NCBI GenBank assembly: GCA_030431775.1
Contig: JAUIHW010000023.1
Location: forward strand, 1-60,523
Reading direction: 5' to 3'
From: Gammaproteobacteria bacterium
Lineage (GTDB): Bacteria; Pseudomonadota; Gammaproteobacteria; Pseudomonadales; JAUIET01
DNA: 60,523 nucleotides
Below the pieces are notes generated by a model that was not told the origin of the DNA, did no database searches, and saw nothing but the letters and a program-made list of their open reading frames with translations. The position numbers were made by a program, and so were the translations under genes. Shown here one piece after another: positions 9,772 through 17,728 of the stretch. Position 1 is the first letter of the stretch. The number at the start of each line of letters is the position of its first letter.

Positions 9772-11406
9772 ATGGCACAGGAACAGCAACAACTTCCAGA
9801 CTGGCTAACCGGGGTGGATGACCACCAGCAGGAAATGACGCTGGTCGACTTTTACCGGGTCATTCCCTATCAAAAGCGTCTGTTTTTCGGAATTTTTCTG
9901 GCAACGGTTTTGCTTGGTACCATCATTATATTCATGCTGCCCAAGGCCTATCAGTCTTCGGCATCCATCCTGATGGAACGGGAAAGTACGTTTTCTGTTA
10001 CCAACACCAGTCCTCAGCCCGAGTCACTGAACCTGCGCATGCGTGCCATTCTGGCCACCCTACTAAGCAGCAACAGCGTTAGTCAGTTACTGGAAGAACT
10101 GGGCATGATTACTCCGAGCATGGATGATGAGCAGCGGCGTGCCAGAATCAACGCCTTCAAGAACAATGTTAACTTCGAGTTTGACAATATTCGTTTTATC
10201 AGTGAACGCTCCGGCACCGAGCGGTCATTTTCCATGGGGTTCAACATTTCCTACCAAAACCGCTCTCCTGAGCTCGCATTGGTTGGAACCGAGGCTTTGG
10301 TAAACCGCTTGCTGAATTACAGCAGCGAACGCGTGGCACAACGCGCTGCCACTCAGACCGAATTTTTGCGCAAGCAGCTCGCAGAGGCCGAGCAGCAGTT
10401 GGCGCGCGCCGATGCCGAACTGACTGCATTTAAGGAAGAAAACGTTCTTAGCCTACCCGATATGCGGGGCGTTAGTATCAGCCGGATGAACCGCATGGAG
10501 CAGCAGATTATGAACTACGATAATCGCATCGCACTGCTGCATGCAAAACTGGATGGCGTGAGGTCGCAGATTTCGTCCATCGAATCCGATTCAGCAATCT
10601 TTCTGACCACCGGCGAGCGAGTCAGCTCACCGGAGGATCAACTGCTGCTGCTTGAAATCGAGTATTCCTCTTTAAGGAACAAATATTCGGCCGATCACCC
10701 GGACCGGCTGCGGCTGGAAGAGGAGATTGCGGCATTGAAGCAACACCTTAATGAGGGAGGCAGCAATGACGGCGTTAAGTCAGAGCTGCGTATTGCGGAA
10801 CAAAAACTGTCTGAGCTGCTGGAGCGGTATTCGCCGAAGCACCCGGATGTGGCTGCGCAACAAGCGCGTGTTGCCGAGCTGCGCGAAGAGATTGCTGCCG
10901 GGAATTTACAACAAAACCAGTTGAAGAGCGCTTCGAGCAACCCAGTGTATACCCGCCTGCTGTCAGACAAAAAAGCTTATGAGGTGGAAATTTCCCTGGC
11001 CCGACAGAAGCAGAGAGAATTGCGCAACGAACTGGAAGGCATTGAAAGAATTCTGCAGAAATTACCGGCTGGTGAGCAGGGTCTGCGTCGCCTGGAGGAC
11101 GCCCGAAACAACGCGGAAGAACACTATCAGGAGTTGCAAACCGAGCTGAGCGAAACCCTGGAAAACCTGAACAAGCGGGACGCCAATCTGTCGGAAACAT
11201 TTCTGGTTACCGAAGCCCCAGTGCTACCAACCGCACCCTCCAAGCCAAACAAGAAATTGCTGTTTGCTGTATTGGGGCTGTTATCCCTGGGACTGGCTTA
11301 CGCCGTGGTATTCATTCGGCACATGGTCAAGGACACCATTCTGCACAGCAGTGACGTGGAGAAAGTGACCAAATTGCCTGTTTTTCTGATTCCGGAGTTT
11401 CAATAG
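9772..11406 (+). CDS. Wzz-type chain-length determinant / polysaccharide co-polymerase
   Basis: The Wzz domain begins with MTLVDFYRVIPYQKRLFFG. The first membrane helix is at about residues 38-58, a long periplasmic coiled-coil region (about 190-480) is rich in Glu, Gln and Leu, and a second helix (LLFAVLGLLSLGLAYAVVFI) is near the C-terminus. A PxxP-like segment precedes TM2 (APVLPTAPSKPNK), as in Wzz/Wzc proteins. It has no cytoplasmic kinase domain. Separate ATPases at 6563 and 11449 supply that, an arrangement known from two-component co-polymerases. It sets polymer length in the inner membrane together with Wzy. Confidence 0.9.
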   Translation: MAQEQQQLPDWLTGVDDHQQEMTLVDFYRVIPYQKRLFFGIFLATVLLGTIIIFMLPKAYQSSASILMERESTFSVTNTSPQPESLNLRMRAILATLLSSNSVSQLLEELGMITPSMDDEQRRARINAFKNNVNFEFDNIRFISERSGTERSFSMGFNISYQNRSPELALVGTEALVNRLLNYSSERVAQRAATQTEFLRKQLAEAEQQLARADAELTAFKEENVLSLPDMRGVSISRMNRMEQQIMNYDNRIALLHAKLDGVRSQISSIESDSAIFLTTGERVSSPEDQLLLLEIEYSSLRNKYSADHPDRLRLEEEIAALKQHLNEGGSNDGVKSELRIAEQKLSELLERYSPKHPDVAAQQARVAELREEIAAGNLQQNQLKSASSNPVYTRLLSDKKAYEVEISLARQKQRELRNELEGIERILQKLPAGEQGLRRLEDARNNAEEHYQELQTELSETLENLNKRDANLSETFLVTEAPVLPTAPSKPNKKLLFAVLGLLSLGLAYAVVFIRHMVKDTILHSSDVEKVTKLPVFLIPEFQ

Positions 11407-11448
11407 CCGGGCCGCACCCGGAGCGAGAGCCCAAGCGAGCACCTACCA

Positions 11449-12375
11449 ATGAGCAAAATATTTGGCAAACCCAAAATAAGCAAGGAGGCCCCGGACATGG
11501 CGAGCAGCTTACAGAATGCGGCTGAGGCCGGTGAGCAAGACAATAGCACAGGCAACCACATGAACGGCAACGACAGTGCGTCAGGCAGTGTTCAGGCAAG
11601 TGATTTCAGCCACGATGCGGAAAACGTAATACTTGTGGACAGCGGTCAGTTCAAGATAGCCACCGCACTGGCCGGCCAGGTCGAGCTGCAACCGGCCGAC
11701 TGGGACGAGCTGCGAAGCAAACGGATCTTTGTGGAAGGCAATGACAAAGAGGCAAAAATAGCAATTAGCGCTTACAAGAGCCTGCGCACCCGCGTGCTGC
11801 AACGTCTTGAAGAAATGCACACCAACTCGCTAATGGTAACCGGCGCCGTGCAAAATGTTGGAAAAACGCTGACCGCCATTAACTTCGCTGTCGCCCTGTC
11901 GCGGCGTTCCGGCAAACAGGTGATTCTTGTGGACATGGATCTGCGCTCACCCAGTGTCCATCACTTGTTCGGCCTGCAACCGAAAGGCAACCTGGTCAAC
12001 GTGGCCGACGGAGAGCTGAGCTTCCAGCGGGCCCTGATCGACCCTGGCATCAAGAATCTGCGGATACTACCCGGCAAGAACCGCATTGAAGATTCCTCTG
12101 AAGCGTTGTCAACACCGGAAATGCAGGCACTGCTGGATGAGTGCAAAGCCCAGAAAGATGCGCTGTTCGTGTTCGATACGCCTCCGGTGCTCGGTTGTGA
12201 CGATGTAACCGCCGTTGCGCCACTGATGGACGCCTGTCTGTTCGTAGTCAATGAGCGCACCACGAGCAAAAAGGAACTGGAAAACGCGATGCGCGTTCTG
12301 GACGAACGTGTGCCGATGGTCGGTGTGATGATAAACCGCTCCAGTGAGGCGAATTTCAGCTCTTACTATTACTAA
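11449..12375 (+). CDS. BY-kinase/CpsD-type P-loop ATPase, second copy
   Basis: This paralogue of the 6563 gene has an intact Walker A (AVQNVGKT, about 133-140), Walker A' (VILVDMDLR) and Walker B (FVFDTPP), and it also ends in YYY. The first 90 residues are low-complexity and differ from the first copy. It lies 42 bp after the Wzz gene and is the more obvious cytoplasmic partner for it. The shared phrases YKSLRTRVL, NRIEDSSE/NRVEDSSE and DTPPVLGCDDV show common origin. Family function is tyrosine autophosphorylation that modulates assembly of the export complex. Confidence 0.88.
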   Translation: MSKIFGKPKISKEAPDMASSLQNAAEAGEQDNSTGNHMNGNDSASGSVQASDFSHDAENVILVDSGQFKIATALAGQVELQPADWDELRSKRIFVEGNDKEAKIAISAYKSLRTRVLQRLEEMHTNSLMVTGAVQNVGKTLTAINFAVALSRRSGKQVILVDMDLRSPSVHHLFGLQPKGNLVNVADGELSFQRALIDPGIKNLRILPGKNRIEDSSEALSTPEMQALLDECKAQKDALFVFDTPPVLGCDDVTAVAPLMDACLFVVNERTTSKKELENAMRVLDERVPMVGVMINRSSEANFSSYYY

Positions 12376-12444
12376 AAATCGCAGCTCGCCAACAAATGAC
12401 TAGCCCTGGTAAGTTTTCCATAATCTGATTCATTAGGGGGCACC

Positions 12445-13083
12445 ATGGACAGAAGATATTGCATTATAGGAACTGGCGGCTTTGGCCGGGAGGTCAAATG
12501 TTGCCTCGCAGACATGCTTGCTGTCGATGGAATAGATGTTAAGGAAGCCGCTGTATTCCTGCAGGACGACAAATATTACTCAGAACACGTTGTGCATGGT
12601 GTGCCTGTGATAAAACTTTCCGAGTTTGATGCTAACCGTTACACGGTTGTGGTTGCGATTGCCGACCCATCCACTCGACGCGAGGTTGTATCGCGTTTGC
12701 CAGAATGTACCGATTTTGCCACTATTATTCACCCGTCTGCCGTACTGTCCGACACGGTTGTGATCGAAAAAGGCAGCGTCGTTACTGCGGGCTGCATATT
12801 GACCTGCGACATCCAAATAGGTCCTCATGCTCATCTCAACCTGCATACTACCATCGGTCACGACTGTGTTATCGGAGCGTATTTCACGACAGCGCCGGGT
12901 GCCAACATCAGTGGCAATTGTGAGTTCGGCGACTGCGTTTATTTTGGTACCGGCTCTGCAGTTCGCCAGGGTATTTCAGTCTGTGATGAAGTGACCATAG
13001 GGATGGGTGGCGTGGTGGTTAAAGACATTTGCGAATCGGGTATTTATGTTGGCAACCCGGTCACGCTTCTCAAGAAGCACTGA
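12445..13083 (+). CDS. NeuD/PglD-type sugar acyltransferase, first copy
   Basis: The start is preceded by TTAGGGGGCACC, a strong ribosome site. Residues 1-90 form a Rossmann-like PglD_N domain (YCIIGTGGFGREV). The rest is a left-handed beta-helix of hexapeptide repeats (VVIEKGSVVTAGCIL, IGPHAHLNLHTTIGHDCVIG). His in TIGHDC matches the catalytic histidine of PglD-type N-acetyltransferases. Such enzymes transfer acetyl or acyl groups to the 4-amino group of UDP-amino sugars, or O-acetylate sialic acids. It is convergent with the GT4 at 13112 and paralogous to 14359. The substrate is not visible from the sequence. Confidence 0.82.
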   Translation: MDRRYCIIGTGGFGREVKCCLADMLAVDGIDVKEAAVFLQDDKYYSEHVVHGVPVIKLSEFDANRYTVVVAIADPSTRREVVSRLPECTDFATIIHPSAVLSDTVVIEKGSVVTAGCILTCDIQIGPHAHLNLHTTIGHDCVIGAYFTTAPGANISGNCEFGDCVYFGTGSAVRQGISVCDEVTIGMGGVVVKDICESGIYVGNPVTLLKKH

Positions 13084-13111
13084 GAACTGACGTTAGATCC
13101 ACGAATGGTAA

Positions 13112-14332
13112 TCAACTTGTCTCCCTTCGCGTTTCCACGCAATTAGCCACCTCTTCCAGAACCGTCACAAACTGTCGGCTCAGTTGCTCCCGAGCATACT
13201 CACGTTCTGCCAGTGCTCGCGCGGCCTTACCCATCGCCAGGCGTTGTGGCGGGTCAGCCGCGAGGGCCTGCAGCGCATCGGCAAAAGCGGCCGGATCTTC
13301 GGGAGGAACCGCCAGGCCACAATGGTTGTCAGTAACCAGCCCCGCCAGCCAGCCCGGGTAGTTGTTTACTACAGGCAGGCCGCAGGCAATGTAGTCAAAA
13401 AACTTGTTTGGTGAGGTCCCATAATAAAAGGCCGGCAGGTTAGCCAACACCATCAAACCAACATCGAATTCGGCCATTTTATCTTTCAAGTTCTGCTTCG
13501 GCAGCAACGGGTGGAAGAAACAATTGTTCAATTGCTCACGCCTGGCGCGCTCAACCAAGCCGGGTTTTTCCTTTCCATCGCCAATAAAATGCAACTCCAC
13601 ACTGCTGTCTTGTCGACGCTGCAACTCAGCAGCCGCATCAAGCACCGCGTGCAGCCCATTTGCCAGGCCATGCGCGCCGGTAAACACTGCTTTTATCCTG
13701 TTAGTCTGCTGACGATCGGCCGGAGTAAAAAAATGAGTGTCGCAGCCGTTGGGAATCATAGTCACCGGCCCGCGTTTTTTCTTTGCACGAATGCCGTCCG
13801 CTATACCCGGCGATAAAGCAATACAGGCATCGGCCGCGGCGTAACACAAGCGTTCCAGCACACTCATGGCACCCAGCAAAAACGGGTTTTTCATGCCCAT
13901 GGCACGGGGCAACTCCGGCCACAGGTCGCGCACTTCAAACACAAACGGTTTGCGCTTTAACGGTGCCATGACCACACCGGGAATGCCAGCCGTTAATGGC
14001 GTAGAAGTGGCAAACAACACATCGTATGGCGTACGCGCTGCAAACAGAATACTGCGTGACGCAAAACGGCAAAAAATGTAAGTACGCTTTAACAAGCCAT
14101 CGTAATTGGAATAGGGCAGTTCAATCTCCACTACTCGGATACCGTCCACGACTCCCTCACGCAACCCTTTAACAAAATCTCCGTTGACACCCGTGCTGGA
14201 ACTCGAATAGGAGCCACACACCATTGTTACCGAGTGACCAGCCGCCAGCAGGGCCTGCGCCATTTCATAGGACCGCGTTCCAGTCGAGCCTCCGGGTGTG
14301 GAGAAATGCTGATGAAAATACAGGACTTGCAT
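13112..14332 (-). CDS. Glycosyltransferase family 4 (WbuB-like)
   Basis: The N-terminus MQVLYFHQHFSTPGGSTGTRSYEMAQAL is the donor-independent Rossmann domain typical of GT4/WbuB proteins. The C-terminal half carries the GT-B nucleotide-sugar site (GDGKEKPGL, GTSPNKFFDYIACGLPVV, LAVPPEDPAAFADAL). AAAGG upstream of the ATG at 14332 supports the start. It is the last gene of the leftward operon that includes the acyltransferase (26-bp gap) and the flavoprotein. It should add a sugar to the lipid-linked repeat unit at the cytoplasmic membrane. Confidence 0.87.
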   Translation of the reverse strand: MQVLYFHQHFSTPGGSTGTRSYEMAQALLAAGHSVTMVCGSYSSSSTGVNGDFVKGLREGVVDGIRVVEIELPYSNYDGLLKRTYIFCRFASRSILFAARTPYDVLFATSTPLTAGIPGVVMAPLKRKPFVFEVRDLWPELPRAMGMKNPFLLGAMSVLERLCYAAADACIALSPGIADGIRAKKKRGPVTMIPNGCDTHFFTPADRQQTNRIKAVFTGAHGLANGLHAVLDAAAELQRRQDSSVELHFIGDGKEKPGLVERARREQLNNCFFHPLLPKQNLKDKMAEFDVGLMVLANLPAFYYGTSPNKFFDYIACGLPVVNNYPGWLAGLVTDNHCGLAVPPEDPAAFADALQALAADPPQRLAMGKAARALAEREYAREQLSRQFVTVLEEVANCVETRRETS

Positions 14333-14358
14333 GAAACCTTTTCTGTCGTCTGCCTGTG

Positions 14359-15012
14359 CTACGCTTTTTGTCGTGCGGGAATACCCATCACAGTCACTCC
14401 CGCGGGCACATCGCGGGTCACTACTGCATTGGCACCTATCTGAGCGTTATCGCCAACCGACAGCTGCGGCAGAATAACCGCCCCGCTGCCGACCATCACC
14501 AATTTGCCCAAAGTCACGTCGCCAGACAGCGTGGCGCCCGGCATAATGGCGGCGCCATCACCAATCACCGAATCATGGCCAATCAGTGCCCCATGCGAAA
14601 TATAGCAATGGCGGCCGATCTTAGCGCAGGCCGACAAACTGACACCGGCATGCACCACGGACCCTTCACCAACAGTCACTCCTTCTCCTACATATACTAC
14701 ACCAGGGTGGAATATGGCCGGCACAGCCGGTAGCCCTCGGGCATGCGCGTCGGCCGCAACCTTCATTCTCAGCTCAGGGTAGCCGATGGCGCTGATAAAA
14801 TGGGCGCCCTCCTTGTGCAGCCAGTCCAATTGCGTGCTGACATCCGGGTAGAGTTCAATATCACGCTTGCTAAAGCGTTCACGCTGCGGCGTGTCGTCAA
14901 AAATACCCAGCACTCGGTAGCGCGCAGCGGCCTGATTACACGCGGCCAGCACACCCAGCAAATCGCTGGCATGACCACCACCACCGAGCAGTGCAATCGG
15001 GATTACAGCCAT
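14359..15012 (-). CDS. NeuD/PglD-type sugar acyltransferase, second copy
   Basis: PglD_N domain (IALLGGGGHASDLLGVL) followed by a hexapeptide-repeat beta-helix (VTVGEGSVVHAGVSLSACAKIG, YISHGALIGHDSVIGDGA) with the His of IGHDS in the catalytic position. Its first 10 bases overlap the end of the flavoprotein gene at 15003, so the two are translationally coupled and probably act on the same substrate. It is more GC-rich and clearly divergent from the 12445 paralogue, which suggests a different sugar or acyl acceptor. Confidence 0.82.
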   Translation of the reverse strand: MAVIPIALLGGGGHASDLLGVLAACNQAAARYRVLGIFDDTPQRERFSKRDIELYPDVSTQLDWLHKEGAHFISAIGYPELRMKVAADAHARGLPAVPAIFHPGVVYVGEGVTVGEGSVVHAGVSLSACAKIGRHCYISHGALIGHDSVIGDGAAIMPGATLSGDVTLGKLVMVGSGAVILPQLSVGDNAQIGANAVVTRDVPAGVTVMGIPARQKA

Positions 15013-16178
15013 GCCGGTTTATCCAGACCGTAGCGCACACCGGAAGTGGTTTCAAAGGAGGCCAGACCGGCGGACACATGGCTGGGCAGGCAGCTGGCAT
15101 CGCGAAACAGTTTGGCCAATGGGCCTTCATTGCTCAAGGCCGCCGAGCCCGCCAGTTCAAACACGGCATGCACAATGTCCTTGCAACGCTGGGTCGTGTG
15201 CACACAGCCTAGACGCGTATTCAGGCGCAGGTCGCGAGGAACATCCGAACTGGAGACAGCGCTTTCCCACAACTGTGCCAACAAGCTCAGGAACGCGGTT
15301 TCCAGCACAAAAAATTCAGCGTGCAGAGATTCCACACGGCTGAGCACATGCGGACGCTGGGCCACATCGCGACCGCTGAACTTATCTTTCTTGCCTTCCA
15401 GTTGATGTTGCAATTCATCCAGTGCCGCACGCGCTATACCCAGCTGTGTGGCTGCGCAGCACAGGGAGATCGGAATGGTGCCGCAAACTAATGCACTTGA
15501 AGGCGTATCCGGGAGGTCGCTGCCTTGTTCACGCCAGGGGCGCGGCCAGACAAAAATGTTTCGGTCGCTTAGTGGCAGATTTTTTACAACCACGTCATGA
15601 CTGCCGCTACCGGCCAGGCCAACCGGGTTCCAGCATTCATCAATGGTCACTTTAGAGCGCGGGAACAAAACACTGACTACGCGTGTTTTGCCGCTGCCGT
15701 TGGCCGCTGGCAGCTGCACCGTGCCCCCCACATAGCTGGCGTTGGTGCAACCGGTTACAAACGACCAGCGCCCCGACACCCGCCAGTTGCCATCCTTGCC
15801 CGTAACTGAGGTGCGCGAGAGATTGCTCCAGGCTGCCACATTGTGCGGGCTGGAGAAGAAAGTTTTGCGAAACGTGTCATTGCCTATGGCGTAGAGAATG
15901 CTGGAGGTTATCGCCCCGTGGGCAATGCACCAGCCCGCAGATGGGTCTGCGGCCGCGAAACGGCTAACCACCCGGTACCAGTCGAGCAGGCTGCCCTGCA
16001 GGCCATGTACCTCAGCGGGCAACAGAATACGATACAGGCCGGCGGTGCGTAACTGAGAGTGCAGGTCCGGGCAAAGCTTGCGCTGCGCCTCGCTTTGAGC
16101 ACACTGGGCCCTAGCGTCCGCAACGAGTGATTCCAGGCACGTAAGCCCGTTGTCCAGGGCGTGGTTCAAAATTTTCAT
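15003..16178 (-). CDS. Acyl-CoA dehydrogenase-fold flavoprotein, possible group D monooxygenase
   Basis: The 391-residue chain has the ACAD N-terminal helical domain (LHSQLRTAGLYRILLPAEVHGLQGS, AAADPSAGWCIAHG), a middle beta domain (GRWSFVTGCTNASYVGG) and a C-terminal helical bundle (TRLGCVHTTQRCKDIVHAVFELAGS). The pattern is nearer to the reduced-flavin monooxygenases (HsaA/DszC-like) than to true fatty acyl-CoA dehydrogenases. Amino-sugar N-oxygenases of antibiotic pathways (KijD3, ORF36 type) share this fold. The coupled acyltransferase makes an activated amino sugar a possible substrate, but that is inference. No partner flavin reductase is seen in the window. Confidence 0.75.
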   Translation of the reverse strand: MKILNHALDNGLTCLESLVADARAQCAQSEAQRKLCPDLHSQLRTAGLYRILLPAEVHGLQGSLLDWYRVVSRFAAADPSAGWCIAHGAITSSILYAIGNDTFRKTFFSSPHNVAAWSNLSRTSVTGKDGNWRVSGRWSFVTGCTNASYVGGTVQLPAANGSGKTRVVSVLFPRSKVTIDECWNPVGLAGSGSHDVVVKNLPLSDRNIFVWPRPWREQGSDLPDTPSSALVCGTIPISLCCAATQLGIARAALDELQHQLEGKKDKFSGRDVAQRPHVLSRVESLHAEFFVLETAFLSLLAQLWESAVSSSDVPRDLRLNTRLGCVHTTQRCKDIVHAVFELAGSAALSNEGPLAKLFRDASCLPSHVSAGLASFETTSGVRYGLDKPAWL

Positions 16179-16336
16179 ACCGCGTTGTTATGTCGCCAAA
16201 TTACGGCGATACCTCCCTATGAGAACACGACGAAGGCCAGACGCAGTGCCCCTATGCACCTGGTTTATACCGCAACACACTACCATGAAAGCATATAACC
16301 TGGATGACCGTTCGTCTTTACCCGCGCTTTATACAC
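16179..16336. other. Intergenic gap inside the leftward operon
   Basis: 158 bp between the AlkP-like gene and the flavoprotein gene. It contains a small inverted repeat (TCGCC/GGCGA, 7-nt loop, near 16191-16207) but no T-tract, so I do not call a terminator. A promoter for the three downstream genes may lie here. No small reading frame with a good ribosome site was seen. Confidence 0.3.
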
Positions 16337-17707
16337 TCAGGCCTGCATGGCCTTTTGCAGAAGCGGGCCAACTCCCTCAAGCATCGCTACCTGAGAAAAA
16401 TCGATGCTTGAACTCAGCAGATACCCGCCATTGGAATGGTTACCCGGGCGGTGTTTGGGTGTCGGGGCGGTTATCAGCCCAAGCCGCGGTGAACTCACAG
16501 CTGGCGGTACCATTCCCGGCTCCAGAAGCGCCAGCAAGTCGGGCAATTGCGAAGCACGCTTGCCCGGCAGCGTGCTGGAAGGGCGGTCAAAGCCGGCGAA
16601 TGCCGGGCGGCTATTTTCTGTGACCTGTAACTCGGCGAGCAACGACTCCAACTGGTCAAGCCGGAGTTGCATGGTGTTTACCGGCGAGGAGTTTGGCGCC
16701 ACAATCCGCAAAGCCAGGCAGTTTTCGTTATAGTGCAGTGCTCGACAAACCTCGGGAGGCTTGAGTTGTTTCAGCACGGGTAATATGGCGCGCTGCAGTC
16801 GCGAGCCCGATTGGGCGCTGAATATCCGGCTAGCCAGGCCAGGCCCACCCAGTTGCCAGTTCAGGCGAGCTTGCAGTGTTGGTAAAAGGTGTTCAACGGT
16901 GGCGTTGGGCACAATGGTTGTGGGTGTAAACACCACGAGCTCGGCATCATGCCCGGCGCTGTCCCGGAGTTCTCCGATGGCTGAATCGAGCTGGCGGTAG
17001 AGCGAGTATATCGGGCTTTGCACGCCAACCGCCTGATCATCTGAGTGTGCATTTGTGGCCCACAGATGGTGGCTACAGCTGTGCGCTTCACTGAAACCGA
17101 CCATAAACACGTCCCAATTGTCGGCACGCAAGTATTGTTGGCTGGCCGCCAGCTTACCGGCAATGGAGCGCTTGAGTGTTTGCAGCTCTGACAGCATTGC
17201 CGCATTGCTCAACGGGAATTCCCGGTACTGTTCTCCGCGAGGCGATGGCGCCCCAAACTTATCAACCACGTCGCTCGCCAGTGCTTCGGGAAAGCTGCGG
17301 GGGAGCTGACTATAGTGCCCATGTACCCGCCAATCAGCCAGATGAATGCCATTGAGTGGCTGCGGGCGGCCGCACTTGGGAATGTCGAACACAGCCACGC
17401 GCCACCCCTCATCCGACAGGGCATTCCAGAAACTTTGCCGGCCCGCTTCGTCAGAAAAAGCCATGCCCATTTTTCCGGATTGCAGTTGCTGCCACCAGAA
17501 GTACCGACCATGTTCACCCAGCCCTTCAGCGTACTGAAACGACGCCCACAGGCCATCGTCGGTAACGCCTTTGGGTGCTGCAAGCTGCACGCCCACCCCA
17601 CAACGTCGTAAGGCAGCAAGGTTCTCCAGTGAGCCATCAGCCGTCCATCTTTCCAGCAGTACGCTGTCCATGCCGTCCAGCGCGACCAGTAACCAACGTG
17701 CGCTCAC
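16337..17707 (-). CDS. AlkP-superfamily phosphodiesterase-like protein with altered metal site
   Basis: GTG start with GGGAG upstream. The beginning (WLLVALDGMDSVLLERW) is the first metal-binding strand of the type I phosphodiesterase/AlkP superfamily. VTDDGLW holds the place of the nucleophile threonine, VFMVGFSEAHSCSHHLW carries a possible second metal site, and HRPGNHSNGGYLL resembles the C-terminal H..GxH...G motif. The segment that usually reads like DHGM or HGMGPN is here VFTPTTIVPN, so at least one metal ligand seems lost. It lies 21 bp after the HprK-GT2 gene. It may be a degenerate hydrolase or a binding protein, and the substrate is unknown. Confidence 0.65.
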   Translation of the reverse strand: MSARWLLVALDGMDSVLLERWTADGSLENLAALRRCGVGVQLAAPKGVTDDGLWASFQYAEGLGEHGRYFWWQQLQSGKMGMAFSDEAGRQSFWNALSDEGWRVAVFDIPKCGRPQPLNGIHLADWRVHGHYSQLPRSFPEALASDVVDKFGAPSPRGEQYREFPLSNAAMLSELQTLKRSIAGKLAASQQYLRADNWDVFMVGFSEAHSCSHHLWATNAHSDDQAVGVQSPIYSLYRQLDSAIGELRDSAGHDAELVVFTPTTIVPNATVEHLLPTLQARLNWQLGGPGLASRIFSAQSGSRLQRAILPVLKQLKPPEVCRALHYNENCLALRIVAPNSSPVNTMQLRLDQLESLLAELQVTENSRPAFAGFDRPSSTLPGKRASQLPDLLALLEPGMVPPAVSSPRLGLITAPTPKHRPGNHSNGGYLLSSSIDFSQVAMLEGVGPLLQKAMQA

Positions 17708-17728
17708 CGTGTGTTTCTCCCGGGAATA

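Noticed and set aside
6563-12375. Exosortase/PEP-CTERM system
   Set aside because: The export genes resemble those of exosortase-type EPS loci, but no exosortase gene and no PEP-CTERM tail were found in the window.
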